64,000 nucleotides of DNA from Lepidonotus clava (GCA_936440205.1 OW387149.1:131501-195500), one strand, 5' to 3'; shown: positions 45,701-58,142, counted from the stretch's first letter. Notes: generated by a model from the sequence alone, not told the origin. Numbers and translations are program-made.

Positions 45701-48700
45701 CACCAACACTGGCGGTCTAAGAAAGTTATCAAAGATGTTATTCTGAACCTATGGATAGCTTTTCGACTCTCATACAAGGTTAGGAGTAGAGACCCTGTGC
45801 CAGTTCCCTTTTGCTGCGGGGTTAATCCTGACATCCGCCCTATGCTACAGCATAGAGAGATTGCGCAACGTCGTTTGCTGCAGAGCGGTGGAGGACCTCC
45901 TGCCTATCTTTTAGCATTGGGAGCACCAAACAACTCGTACTAGCTAATGTCCCTACGATAGATTAATTGTCATTTTGTGATATTTTGTAGAGAAAGGCCT
46001 ATGCTACCTGTAGGGTTGGTGATTTAAAGATGACACATAAGAACAGGATTTGTTCTAGAAGTGGTGTTATTCTGCTCACATGTTACAGGCTTCTCGCCGA
46101 TCGTACTAAGGTAAAAGATGGAATGGATTCTGAATAGTACAAACGGAACGACGCAAACGGAATGCCGTCGATACACTACATCTCCCCCCTTCTTAATTAG
46201 GAAGATCATATGTATATAGGGATGTTTACTTTTGTAGCTTCAAACACATAAGTAGTATACTTTAGAAATGTCTTTTTCTTCTTCTGTGAGCGTCATCAAA
46301 TGTCTTTTGAATGTTCATATAAGTACTTATATATGTTTAGTTACTACATATTTTTACTTGATAATAAAGATGTTATAGAGACATTTTTCATAAACACAAT
46401 AGCAATTTTCGTTTTCCTGAAATAGAAATGTCAGTTTTCTTAGGAGTAGTCTTTTCAAACCTTTCTTCTGATGGTTAGTCTTTAGCACATATTAACACAC
46501 AATTTACTTAGGCACAAAATCTTTCATCCACGCTGGAGAACTGCGCACTCTACTTGGGCGCGGGGCAGCGGTAGGTACCACTGCTGGTTGCTCAACCTGT
46601 ATAGGGGTAGAAGCAGTTTCCACAGTTGACGGCTCAGCAGCCTCAGGTAAATCAACTGCAATATCACCTACTCCAGGGGCATTTCCAGTATTAATGGAAG
46701 GCACAAACTTTTTCACATGTGCAGCATTTCTCATGCGCTGCGGTCCTCCAGGACTTTGGATCAGCACAGCATTACCCTCCTTTCGGATCACTTCAGAAGG
46801 GATAGGCTCATAATTTGGTGACAGTTTATTTGCCTTGTGCAGCTGCTTCACTAACACTTGATCTCCCTGCTGTATATCACTTTCACACGCGAGTCGGCGT
46901 TTGTCCGCATACATCTTCTCCTTTTGTTTACGCGCAGCATCGCGCTCACGCACAAGACTCTGCCGGTCTCCTTCTGAGAGTCTTTCCTCTGACAGTTTTA
47001 CTTTTGGGAGTTTGTCTCGCAGTTTCCTCCCCATCAGGAGTTCGGCTGGACTTACTCCCGTGACTGAATGTGGTGTAGTGCGATATTGAAACAAGAAGTT
47101 GCGCATTTCTTCTTTCCAGTTCTTTTTCTCAATTTGCGCGATCCTGATAATCTTTAATACAGTTCCGTTGAACCTTTCAACCTCGCCGTTACTTTGAGGC
47201 CAGTAGGGAACTCCTTTCAGATGTTTGATTCCCAAATCACTAAGAAAGTCACTGAACTCGGCAGAGGCAAATGGTTGTCCATTATCACTTCTCAGTGTTT
47301 CCGGCAGTCCATGAGTTTGGAAGATCGCTTCCATGCTCTTTATAATGTGATGAGCATTGGTTTTTGGGACCCAAATAACTTCGGGCCAACGAGAGAAGTA
47401 GTCGACAACTACGAGCAGGTGGTTTCCTCCGGGGATCTCTAGCAAGTCGATGGCGATGTCAACCCAGGGCCCATCAGGTAGTCTAGTTGATGTCATCGGT
47501 TCTGGTCTCGGTTGCTTGCTACGAGTTGACATGGATAGCACGCTTTGATGAAGCTCTCTACTTGTTTGTCCATGTCCGGCCACCAGACTTTCTCCCGTAG
47601 TCTGCTTTTTGTACGAACCATCCCTTGATGTCCCTCATGAGCCAACTTTATGACGTGATCCTGAAGTTTCTCAGGAAGGATCATGCGGTTCCCTCTCATC
47701 ACGATCTGACCTAACACCCAGAGTTCGTCCTTTACGGCCACGTATACTGTTCCAGAGAGGCGTTTCCAATCTCCAGTTGTGATGCACTCTCTAACGATCT
47801 GAAGTGTTTTGTCCTCGGCAGACGCCTGCTCAACATCTCTGGGGACTAAGGCAGTCGGTGTTGCGGCTATCGCTACTGAGTACACGTATTCGTTGGTCAG
47901 TTGTTGATCGGTGATGTAGTCACATCCAGGTGTTTCATCGGGAATCGGAGTACGACTAAGGATGTCTGCTAGGTTCGTTTTTCCAGGGATATGTACTATC
48001 GTGTAGCTGTACTGTTGAAGCTGTAGAATCCATCTTTTGATTCGAGCTGATGGTGGCTTTGACGTTGCACCAAGCACGGAGACCAGTGGCTTATGGTCAG
48101 TGAGTATTTCGAACTCAATCCCAATGAGATACAGGTAGAACCTTTTGCACGCCCAATACACTCCTAGTGCTTCTCTCTCGAACTGGGAATACCGGGTCTC
48201 TGTGTCCGTCAGCTTCCTACTTGCATAATATACTGGTCGATATTCACCATCACTCTGCTTCTGCTCCAGGATTGCTCCAAGTCCAACTGGTGATGCGTCT
48301 GTCACGATTCGTGTTTTGAGACCGGGCGTGAAATACGCCATGACTGGAGCACGTGTGAGACATGCTTTGACTTTATTGAAAGCCTCCTCTTCGACTTCGG
48401 TCCATCTCCAGTCATTGTCACCTGTTAGGTCCCACAGTGGACTTGTGATCGTCGCAAAGTTCGGGATAAATTTGGCACAGAACTGAGCAAGTCCTAGAAA
48501 GCTCCTCACTTCGGATCTGTCCTTGGGAGGTGGAGCCTCAATGATCGCCTTGACTTTGTCGTCTGATACCTGCAGTCCTTTACTGGTGAGGACATGTCCC
48601 ATGTAGGTCAGCTCTGGCACATTGATTTTACACTTTGCCGGGTTGAGAGTAAGACCATGCTCGTTCAGTTTGCAGATAACTCTCTCAAGTCGGACGTCAT

Positions 48701-51700
48701 GCTCTGCTTGGTTTGCACCTACGATGATGTCATCCGACATGTTGTACGCACCCGGGCAGTCTTTGATGACTTGACTCACAATCTGCTGAAATTTCTCTGT
48801 TGCCATGTTCACTCCGAATAGAAGTCTTTTGTATCTGTACAGCCCGTCAGGCCCTGCGAATGTCGTTATCTTTCGTGAGTCTGGATCCAACTCTACTTGA
48901 TGGTAGGCCATGTTAAGATCGAGCTTGGAGAAGACTTTTCCGCCACTCATCTCCTGAATTGTTTCTTCGACGGTAGGCACCGGATGGCGTTCGCGGATAA
49001 TTGCCTGGTTCGGCTGACGCATGTCAATGCATATCCTCACATCTCCATTTGGTTTTGCGACTGTGACCAGCGGACTCAGCCAGCGGGTTGGCCCAGTCAC
49101 CTTCTCAATAACGTCTAGTTTCTCTAGTTCGACAAGTTTTTCAGAAACTTTCTCACGACGGCTGAACGGGATCCTTCTCCCTGACTGTATTACTGGTGGT
49201 ACGGTTTCGTCTATGTGCAATTTGAGTTGATAGTCTTTGAGTTTTCCCAGCCCATGGAACACCTGTGGGTATTTCTCTTGGAGATAGGGCCACTTCTCTG
49301 CCGTGTTGGGACAACACGCGTTAACAGGGATGTCAACATCCACTCCTATTTTAAGGACGCCTAGCTCTTTAGAGGTTTTGTTGCTGAGAAGCGCATCTGG
49401 GATGACGATGAAGTTAGCGACTTTCGACACACCAGTTTCTGGTACCGTAATACGCGCCTCACACTGGCCTAGGACTGGTAGCGGCTCCTTAGCGGCATAT
49501 GCGAACAGCTTTTTGGAGCACTTTTCTAGTTTAACCGTTTCGCTCGCCTGTAGTTTATCATAGTCCTTCTTTGACATCATGTTATAAAACGCACCAGTCT
49601 ACTACCATTCCGAGCTTTGTACTGTTTACGTCAAACGAGAGTACATCTTCAAACTTGCTAGCGCTTGATTGCGTATTAAACAAATAGTTAGTCTTGTATA
49701 TGGTGAACACATAATATGTGCCAGGGTCGTCATATTGGTCGGTTTTGTCTTCTTCGGGTCTGACACTCCTACTACTACTTGAACCACCTCTACGTTGGCC
49801 ACGCCCACGGCCATGAGTTGATCCTCCTCGGCCACGGCCATTTCCACGCACGGGAGGCTGAGCTTTGGCGGGATCGGTCTGGCATCGCACTTCGAAGTGA
49901 CCCGTATAGCCACATTTTTCGCAGACATGATCTTTCGAAATTCGACAGTCTTTACCCATGTGACCTTCGATGTTACACCTTCCACAGCGACCATGAAATT
50001 TGGAACTAGTGGATTTCTCTCGCGTGTTCCCACCTCCTCGGTTATTTGGATTTGCGCGCTTTACGTGGTTAACTTGACCTTCAGGTTTAGCATTAACTAG
50101 CCCCATCGCACCTTTGTCATGATATTCGCTTATGATTTTCGTCATCTTAGCTAGGGTCAGATTTTCCTCGCAATACATTTTGCTTTTGAGGTTTTGGTCT
50201 TTGATATGGGACAACACCCTGTCACGCACTTGGTTATCGCTTTCGTCACCATAGTTGCAGTGTTTAACGAGAACTTTGAGTCGTACAATATAGTTATTGA
50301 CAGTTTCGCCAGGTTCGGGGAGCGTTTCCAGGAAGTTTTGACGCGCTTTTGGGACACTCAGTTTTAATTTGAAGTACTCATCTAACAGTGCCATAGCGGT
50401 GTCGAAATCGTCATCATCTCCCTTTTGTTCCGCGGAGAAATTACCGAAAATCTCCCGCAGACCCGGTCCTCCCACGTGCAACATGAGAGCGCGCTTTTGG
50501 GCTTTATTTGATATACCAGAAGCGGCCACATACAGTTTGAACTCCTCTTTCCACAGAGTCCACCTCTGATTTAAAGTTTCAGGTTCCCCTACAGTGTCAA
50601 ATGATGAAACACACGGCAGCCCACTCAATGCTACAGCCATTTTGTGTGGTTTCTCAACTAGTTTCACTACTTGTTTGCCAATATGAAACTTGGGACTCTC
50701 CAATCACAGGTTAGGTCCTACAGCTTACAGTTCTCAGTTCCGAATAAGCTGCCATGACAAATGATGGCATATCCTATTAGTTCTTGACCATCTCGTCGCC
50801 AGATGTAGGGTTGGTGATTTAAAGATGACACATAAGAACAGGATTTGTTCTAGAAGTGGTGTTATTCTGCTCACATGTTACAGGCTTCTCGCCGATCGTA
50901 CTAAGGTAAAAGATGGAATGGATTCTGAATAGTACAAACGGAACGACGCAAACGGAATGCCGTCGATACACTACACTACCCATAACCATTCATATTTTCT
51001 TTAGGAATTGAGCCTAAGATACACAGGGAACTAGCTCTGTGGTGCCTTCCCTGTACATTGTACGGGAAGGCTCTGGCGTGGTCAGTGCTTATTTGAGTGA
51101 AAACACCCACTGCAATAACCGGAAGCAGTTACAACTTTGCTCTGCCAAGCACTAGGCGCCATATTTGAACAATTTCGATTCAGAGAATCAAAGTCATATT
51201 TTACAGGGAAAGAAGATGCCAATATTGAGCTGATAGTGCCAACCCTTGAAGCAGGGTTCTCCCCAAAGCCCGGCGCACCCGGCGCGCGCCGGGCTGTAAA
51301 CTGCTAGCGCCGGGCTGTAAAAATGTTGAAAAAAAAAAGGAAAGAGAAACTGCCTCCTGCCCCTTCTTTCCTCTCCCGGCCCTTTCTTTTCTCTCCTGGC
51401 CCTATCCACAGGGGTGGACAGATAGTAGAGAGTTTTTGCAACACACACGGATCTCAGTGCCCCGATCAGTATCCTGATGAGTTTGATTGGGCATTCTGGT
51501 ATGGGTGGAAGCTACCCCATACATTTTAGCCCTACTATTATAGTGAGTGTTATTGCTGCTTTGGCACAGGCCAGTGAATCTAAAAGAACCTATCTCCTCA
51601 GACTATGTTACATAAGCAATTCTTAGCTAGAGCAGGGCAGATCCGTCAGGGCACTATGGTCAGCAGGGCTAGTTCTGGGGCTACTCCTATCATGGTCTCT

Positions 51701-54483
51701 GTGCTGTGAATGTATTTTCCTAATAAAAAATATTTCGTAAGCAGCTTTTTCTTATAATAAACCTGAAAACATATAGGTAAATAGGACAAACTTTCTTTTC
51801 ACTTGGGATACAAGAACATTTTAAGGCAATGAGAGGGATGTACACAGAGAGATCCGTGTGTGAGTGTGTCCCTGATCATTGTGGTCACTGGTTTGGGTAG
51901 TGGACCGTGACCCAGGGCAAGCCAGGTATACACTCAGAGATATAGCAGTATAGGTATCTTTTTAAAATACAGATTCACATAATTAACTTATGATATGGTT
52001 ATTCATTTTTAAATTTCTTATGAAATTTTTTTTACAACCAAGAATAACAAATTTTGAATAAATTTGAAAGGAAAAATTAATTTTGGATTCTTTCTCCTAA
52101 TAGTGTCATTTTACATGTAAACCAATCATCTTGAACCCAGCTGATCCGAATAGGGAACAGGGATTGAGATCGAGGGGTTGCAAAAACTCTCTACTGGCAC
52201 TTCTGGAGCCCATACCGAGATAATGCATACCTCGGAGCGGATAATACTACTTTGGGAGGCCGTTTTTGAAATGCTGGGTACGGAATTCTGATGTGTTTTT
52301 TTTAAAACAAAATACCAACTATTTATTAGATTTAACTTGATCATGGAATATTTCTAGGTCAAGTCCTTGCATTTTTACCATCTTATTTGGGAAAATTCAG
52401 GTACTTATGGGTGAAAAGTGTGGGACAAAATATTTGAATAGGGCAAAACTTGGATACAAAAAGACGCCCTGGAAACCCACACTTTTCTTCACTAAAGTGT
52501 GATAATGAAAATGAATTGAATAACTTGGATTTATCATCACTGGTACATTCCATAGCATAGTCAGAATACAGCAATGTTTTTATCTTATGAAAAAGAACAA
52601 TTTGTTTATGTTGTAAAATTGTGGGAGCCTCTGAGGTCCCCCATGGCATCGGGATCCAGGGTGGGGGTTCCTTCAGGAGCCTCCTGGGAAGAATGTCCCC
52701 AGCAGCCCCTTGCTGTTCATAGAAGGCTACAAATGGGGAGACCAGACTCGGTAGCTCAATTGGTAGAGTGCCCGCTTCTAGTCTGGGCGGTCTTGCAATT
52801 TTCCCTGGCTGAGTCACACCAAAGACCAAATATTGAGAGGTCACTGGCCCAATGGCCAGTGTGGAAAAATGGTAATGTCGCAGCCTCGATTCGGTCACCA
52901 CCCCTTTACCCTGAACAGTCTGGTAAAGGAACCCTGCATTCTGGTAAAAGAACCCTTAAACTAACCCCTCAAACAAACAAGCCTCTGAGGTATGCACTTT
53001 CTAGGCATTGGCTCCTTAAGTAGCATTATCTGTCCACCAGCGTGCTGTGGAAAGAGGAAAAAGAAAGGGAGGAAGGGGAGAGGAAAGAAGAAAAAAGAAA
53101 GGTGTGCCTGCCAGTCCTCTCTTTCAATTCTCATCCCCTTCTTTCCCTTCCCAGCCATTTCTTTCCCCTTCCAGCTCTTTCTCTCACCTCCTAGAGCACC
53201 CAACACTCACACACTCACTCACTTGAGGCCACCAAAGTGCCCTCAATGTCTCAGATTGCATGGATGACAGTTCATATTTTCAAAATTTTCCTGGGTGTGG
53301 CCCCCCATACCCCTCCAAAGGAAATCCTTCCCTTACTCTGAATCCCATACTCATACAAATTCAAAATATTAGAGGAAAATTTATAATTACTTAAGTTTAT
53401 CAAAGTACACAAGAATGCCTAAGATTGCATGAATGACAGGTCATATTTTCAAAATTTTCCTGGGGGTAGCCCCCCATACCCCCCAAAGGGAACCCCTCCC
53501 TTACCCTAAATTCCATACCCAAATTCAAAATATTAAAGGAAAAGAATTATTCTTACTTAAGTTCACCAAAGTACCTTAGAATGCCTCAGATTGCATAAAT
53601 GAGAGGTCATATTTTCAAAATTTTCCTGGGGGTGGCCCCCCATACCCCCCCAATGGGAGGGGATACCCCTCCCATACTCTCCCCCTTGCCGCTATCGCGG
53701 CAACTAGTGCGCCGGGCTGTGAAATTTTCCTGGGGAGAACCCTGCTTGAAGGATATATGAAACTATTGAAAAATAATAGTGGGTATGCCCAGAAGTGTCG
53801 CCAAACTTCGTTGTTGGTGACTTTTTTCCTGGCCCTATGCACCGCGTTTCGACACTACTGCGTTACTGTGAGCAGTGGTGTCGATAGTTCGGCTAACAGG
53901 GAACCAAAGTAGCTGCCCCCTCCTCTTTTGACTACAGTAGAAAACCGACCGGAGGTTCTCCAATCGCCGGTGTCGCACGGCATAATACGTCCCGAAAACG
54001 ACGTTGCGCAAGGTGCCTATTGGAGGGGGCAGAAAACATTGATTTTCTCAGTTATTTCTCATAGACTATATAACTTAATTCTGATTTCCTAACATGTCAT
54101 AGGTATGGGCCAGAGCTATCCAAAATTATAAACATTTTCTTTAGGAATTGAAGACAACAGGTACAGGGACACAAAATTTATTTCTTAAGCATGGGCCGGA
54201 ACTCCGTAATTCGCTATCAAATCCGCGTGGACGCGCGACTGGCACGGGGTCTATTTGGCTAAGGTAAACTGTAAACAAAGTGGAGTGACTGTTTTGCAGA
54301 CGACTGTGCACACTTCACAGGTCGAACCCGTCTCGTTCTGACTCGGTAGGACAATAATGAGTCTGCTTCTCATGGTTGACATAAACCTTCAAATGTGCGA
54401 CACCCGACTGGCCGTGTAAAGACAGTTACCTACGTGAAAAAGGGAGGAAAGTTGTACTGCCACGGCCACTGAAACTCGGCCAT
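39738..54483 (-). CDS. VPS25: VPS25, ESCRT-II subunit, six exons
   Basis: Exons in order of translation: 54483-54434, 43429-43284, 42830-42777, 42471-42383, 40928-40853, 39850-39738. Phases match at every GT-AG junction and give 175 aa (human 176). Exon 1 reads MAEFQWPWQYNFPPFFT; its PPxF motif is the family's docking site for VPS22/VPS36. Later exons give TRQKQLDAWCALVL, KLNLDGINVILEELRKKG, EWADKTRKQCLLVWRTAEEW, TNSVCTLYELTSGEDTAG and the C-terminal EFHGLDHQMLLKALRTLEQQ ending GVKFF. These form the two winged helices; the second recruits VPS20 in known ESCRT-II. The role is endosomal sorting of ubiquitinated cargo. Intron 1 is 11 kb and contains a Gypsy element in the same orientation. The gene converges on COA1 and diverges from UBE2F. 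Confidence 0.96.
41476..41637. mobile_element. Short MITE with GTACGTAC termini
   Basis: AGGGGCCTTCCATTTAGTAC and its inverse GTACTTAATGGAAGGCCCCT bound about 160 bp. Internal GTACGCAAAAATCC occurs twice in direct orientation. It lies in VPS25 intron 4. A relative is at 4735-4860. Confidence 0.75.
43826..44187. mobile_element. A/T-rich MITE in VPS25 intron 1
   Basis: CAGGCCAAAATAAAGAAATG with TGTGTGCAGGTAAC on the left matches the inverse of GTTACCTGAACACAAC with TTTTTTTTTGGCCTC on the right. CCTACCTACCCTA occurs just inside both ends. Non-coding. Confidence 0.65.
44533..44645. repeat. Short tandem repeat GATCTGCCCTATTTTCCTG
   Basis: Four to five imperfect units of about 25 bp built on GGACGATCTGCCCTAT and TTTCCTGGATGATCTGCCC. 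A 24-bp palindrome CTGACTGTCAGG..GGACAGTCAG lies just upstream near 44489. Confidence 0.7.
45650..45943 (+). pseudogene. Possible tetraspanin/peripherin-like coding remnant
   Basis: Open translation from about 45699 to a stop near 45942 includes HWRSKKVIKDVILNLWIAF, DPVPVPFCCGVNPDIRPMLQ and GGGPPAYLLALGAP. VPFCCGVNPDIRP resembles the VPFSCCNP..PRPCIQ region of peripherin-type tetraspanins. There is no start codon or flanking exon, and upstream sequence is a dispersed repeat also seen near 54190-54250. Recognition is weak; it may be chance. Confidence 0.2.
46009..50975 (-). mobile_element. Gypsy (Ty3-like, Mag-like) LTR retrotransposon, nearly whole fossil
   Basis: Two 172-bp LTRs (46009-46180 and 50804-50975) appear identical, begin TG and end CA, and are flanked by the 5-bp duplication CTACC. 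The primer-binding site at 50788-50801 reads TGGCGACGAGATGG on the - strand, close to the 3' end of tRNA-Ser. A purine tract AAGAAGGGGGGAGA adjoins the other LTR (46181-46194). Parts: gag about 50703-49582 with two CCHC knuckles; pol below it with protease-like start, RT (YNMSDDIIVG), RNase H (TDASPVGLGA), integrase HHCC and DDE core (SDNGQPF, NGEVERFN). Gag and pol use different frames, as is usual in the family. About one break in pol. LTR identity means very recent insertion. Confidence 0.93.
52205..52496. repeat. Dispersed repeat shared with 31000-31316
   Basis: Second copy of the interspersed sequence described in COA1 intron 1, with small insertions and deletions, lying within the composite element in VPS25 intron 1. 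Confidence 0.7.
52638..52979 (+). mobile_element. tRNA-derived SINE
   Basis: A perfect 12-bp target duplication AGCCTCTGAGGT flanks it (52626-52637 and 52980-52991). It ends in an (AAAC)n tail. GGTAGCTCAATTGGTAGAGTG near 52750 is a good polymerase III A box of tRNA type. GCCTCGATTCGG near 52883 is the best B-box candidate but is far away. About 100 bp precedes the tRNA-like part, so the element may be composite. Confidence 0.75.
53245..53660. repeat. Tandem repeat of about 170 bp, 2.5 copies
   Basis: GATTGCATGAATGACAGGTC, CATATTTTCAAAATTTTCCTG and CCCCCCATACCCC recur three times, the last copy being partial. They are separated by CAAATTCAAAATATTA..GGAAAA segments. It sits inside the composite element. 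Confidence 0.8.
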
Positions 54484-54740
54484 CTTCACCGTCCGCCATT
54501 AACGCCCGCTTACAACAACAACAACAAGGTCAACGCAGTTTTCTAATCTCCGACTTTGTACATATATAGTGGATCTACAACAGATAGGAATGCCAGTTAG
54601 GTGAAAATGTCGGAATTTTCACTCAATTTTGAAAAAAAACACGTTTTTATTTAAGTCAGAGGGCACTTGTTTATTTACAATAACGTAAGCGTTTTTATCG
54701 TGGTGGCTTCTGGGTAAGTTCCAGTAACTTCCGCTTTGAA
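54484..54740. promoter_or_regulatory. VPS25 upstream region, possible divergent promoter
   Basis: Directly upstream of the VPS25 start, the - strand reads AATGGCGGACGG (YY1-like). On the + strand GGCTTCTGGGTAAGT (about 54703-54718) is a good splice donor and ACTTCCGC an ETS-like site. It could be the untranslated first exon of UBE2F, which must exist because its coding exon opens after an acceptor. Inference only. Confidence 0.3.
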
Positions 54741-55036
54741 GAATGCAAGGAAAATAAATGCCGATATCTTTGGAATTACACTATTTTCTACGATTGTACG
54801 TCGTAGATGCATCGTACTCCTACTTAGACAGTTGAATCTAATGATTGTGAGTATCGTACAGCAGTTTGGAGTTTTCGAAGACGCTCTCTTTAACTTTTTT
54901 CCCCGTTTTTTGTTGTAACTTTCTGTGTCCGCTGGTCACTCCCTGCCTCAGTCGAGGGGGACGGCTGAGTCAGGGCTAAAAGTGGAACGTCCTGTTTATA
55001 ACTGTACTTACATAAAAGGTAGTCCGAGAACGGCTC

Positions 55037-56113
55037 TAGAGTAGTGGCGGGTATTATCGGCACCCCTGGCCCTGACAGATATTTGTGGTGTTACAAATAA
55101 ATTTGTCCTTCTAAGGTAATAAGGTTCAGGTATAATTATGAAGACGTTTTTCCTTCTATCATTTGAATTTAGCACCAGACATGTATTGTATACATAGAAT
55201 TGACAATGCGTAAGTGATTTACCATTTAGATAAATATGTGTACCCGTTAATACATTTCCATTTATGGTCATTTTCTCCTCCTTGTTAGCATAACTATATG
55301 TGTTTTGATTCATTTGTAGATCTATACCATCAAAATATGAAATACAGTTCATCATTGATTTGTATGAACTAAATTATATTTTAAAAGAACAAGTTACCTA
55401 CATATTTGTTTTGTACATACTAACATAGGGACAAGTTTATCCACATGGGTGCCGATAATACACTCCATAACATGTAATGTCTTGTATTATAGGCAGGGTC
55501 ATATTATACAATATATCAGGCTTATCAAAAAATTACTTGAAAGTACAAATCATAAAAAATTGAGAAGATAATGTCTTGCAAAGTGCTGATAAGTTATTAG
55601 TTAGGTAACGATGCTGCCACTCAAATCTATTATGATATTAAAAGAAAATCAGGGCTGAATTTCCAAGAATATGTTGGATTCAGTTTAGTGAAAATACATA
55701 AATGGTTGATCTTTATTAGAGTGATATTTTCTGTTAGACTACAAAACTCAATGTTGCACTCTTATTCACATATGATGCTATAAAAGCTTTGATAATGTGT
55801 TCTCCCGGAACAATTAGATCTAGATATAGATTCATTCATTTTACCTTTAAATACACATGATTAAGATGGCAGGGTGCCGATAATACAACGTCAAGACATG
55901 TGCCGATAATACACTCCAAAACATGAAAATATAAATGAAGTTATATTTTTCCTTGTAATATGTTAAATTACTGTATCATGATTTTAGGATATCCAGATAT
56001 GTACAGGCTTTTTCTTTATCAAAATTTAATACGTTGAGATCAGATTTAAGAGAAATTTGACATGGAATGATCAATTTTGCATTAAGGTGCCAATAATACC
56101 CGCCACTACTCTA
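55037..56113. mobile_element. DNA element with TAGAGTAGTGGCGGG termini
   Basis: A terminal inverted repeat of about 27 bp runs TAGAGTAGTGGCGGGTATTA then TCGGCAC; the right end reads GTGCCAATAATACCCGCCAC then TACTCTA. GTGCCGATAATAC recurs inside at about 55449, 55875 and 55900, i.e. subterminal repeats. The 115-aa - strand frame includes terminal-repeat sequence and is unlikely to be a gene. Non-autonomous. Confidence 0.8.
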
Positions 56114-56684
56114 ACTGCATGTGCAATTTGCTGAAATATTCAATTTCAATCCAAAGAAATTCCAAACACCAAGTCCATGACAATCTCCTGGTTTTTGGAG
56201 TAGGACCTCGGGCCAACCAGCAACCAGCTAGATAGGGTCCGTTTACGATTTCGATAATGTCTCCCCATAGACCGTTGCATCTCAGATGAATTTACATTTC
56301 TGAAGTACACAGCTACATGGGCACCACCCTACATTTTTTATTGTGATATCCTGAATATTTGGGGTAAAACTATGCAGAAGTTTAGGAGAAAAGTCTAATC
56401 GACCAAATGGTTGAGTAGGGGACATAGCGTTGAATAGGAATTCACCCTGTCCTAGGGTAATGTTGGTCAGGGCCTCTCGGACTAATGAAAGGAAACTCTA
56501 ATTTTAGGTCGCGCAACAGGCATCCTAAATCCGGTCAAACTTTGCAGTATCATTCTTCCAAAAGCCTTGAAAAGGCAAAAGTGTTTGGTAAAAAAAAATC
56601 GCTTTTACTTTCATAATCACTTAGATATACAACTTTCTAGGGACTTGAGTCTTGACTATTCTTTAAGGTAGATCTAACTGGAGA

Positions 56685-57245
56685 GAGTGTCCGAAATTAA
56701 GGGTGCACCCTGCACCCGAGGTGCATGATTCAGAGGCAGGCCGCTGTTTTCGAAATTAACTTTTTTTGACATCAGCCATCCGGGCTGACATTCTTGGCAA
56801 AAAGTCAGCCTTGATAGAAAACTGTCAGCCCGAAAAGTGTATGATGAAAAACTTACATATAAAATATTACAACTAGACATACTCTAGACGGGTATATGAT
56901 AATTGAATTGAATTGCGTCATATCGCAGGTAAACAATTTTTTTTTAAGAATGAAGATTTTGTTTAAAAAAAGCTGTCAGCTATCCGGGCTGACATCCTGA
57001 TACTTTTGCCCAAAATTGTCAGCCCTGACAAGGATACGTCGGCCTGGGGCTGAAGGGCTGACGTTAATTTTGAACCCTGCCCTCCGGGTGCATGATTTTC
57101 AAATGTATGCACTCGGATGGTGCTTTTTTCCCCCACCATTTTACATAGCCTTTTATAGTAATGTATGCACAGAAATGTCTCCGGGTGCATGCTTTTAGAA
57201 CCTATGCACCCGGCGGGTGCATTAGATAAAACCTTAATTTCGGAT
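56685..57245. mobile_element. CGAAATTAAGG MITE, long copy
   Basis: The left end GTGTCCGAAATTAAGG and right end CCTTAATTTCGGATGC are inverses. Inside are repeated GGGTGCATG and GTCAGCC motifs, partly in inverted pairs. It belongs to the family of the two short copies at 58366-58807. The flank 56114-56684 shows no gene. Confidence 0.65.
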
Positions 57246-57699
57246 GCTGTGGAGAACTCAGGCCACTGACGAGCTGGGAGAACTCGGGCTGTTGGAGAGC
57301 ACGGGCCTGACAATGTTTTGACAGTTTCCCACCCACAAATTGTAGAATAGCGACGAGTTGGCCGTTTAGGTATGACTCCTCCTAGACATCTATTAGGAAA
57401 GGAATATAGATATATATTAATTTTGTTTTTCAATAAAAGGTAATACCCAGTCCCTGTGCCCCGAGTTCTCTAGGGACCCAGGTTCCCCCGGCCCGAGTTT
57501 GCCAGCAGCCCAAGATCTCCAGTATTCTTTTATGAGGGACCTCTGCTTTGATGCCGGATTCCCCATAGATGATACATAAGTGGCAGTGTTTTTGAAAACC
57601 CCGAAATGTATAGAAGGATATCTGATGCAAATCTCATGAACGTCGGACTAATGTCTGGCACTTCAAAAAACTTGTCACAATTACGCTGAAGTTGTAACT

Positions 57700-58040
57700 T
57701 GTTTAATTCACCCTACCATAGATTAGATAGCTGACTTATGGTATTTTAACGACCTGCAGGCTAATTTTGACCAATTTTGTCGACGAAACCCCAAGAAAAA
57801 GTATGGAAAATTCGTGAATAATTGTGATATATCCACCTATGAATGAATTTTCAAACAGCTTGGAAAATATTTAATGTTTATAAATACAGATTTAAAGAAT
57901 AAAGATCCCTAGTTTTACTTCACGTCAAACTAGAAATTGTGATATTACAAATGAAAATTCCTATGCTAAAGCTTAAGGTTTGCCAGCATATTATCCAGCG
58001 TCCAAGCCAACCTGCGGGTAAAACTCAAAAAGTGGTTATC
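57700..58040. repeat. Dispersed repeat shared with 14206-14590
   Basis: Second copy of the interspersed repeat, just upstream of the first UBE2F coding exon. 57248-57699 contains nothing recognisable. Confidence 0.6.
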
Positions 58041-58142
58041 TGTGGTTGCTCGTATTTACCAAAGAAGTCAAAAGGCCAAGAGCCTCTAGATTTTTCTGCT
58101 ACTACAATGTAATACCACCTTGTTATTTCAGACTAGGCAAAG

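Larger units (their letters stand above)
51240..53755. mobile_element. Composite inverted-repeat element with internal SINE
   Basis: CCTTGAAGCAGGGTTCTCCCC (about 51247) returns inverted as GGGGAGAACCCTGCTTGAAGG (about 53731), and GCGCCGGGCTGTAAA / GCGCCGGGCTGTGAAA lie just inside. Inner inverted segments include GTAGAGAGTTTTTGCAACA (51428) and GTTGCAAAAACTCTCTACT (52176). It looks like a DNA element that has taken later insertions. No transposase frame is recognised. Confidence 0.6.

Noticed and set aside
46815-50569. Several + strand frames of 60-90 codons
   Set aside because: They are antisense shadows of the Gypsy gag and pol regions.
52740-52830. Functional tRNA gene
   Set aside because: The A box is good but no acceptor stem or nearby B box is found, and target duplications plus an AAAC tail identify a SINE.
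55008-55355. A 115-aa - strand frame
   Set aside because: It includes the terminal inverted repeat of a DNA element and shows no domain.
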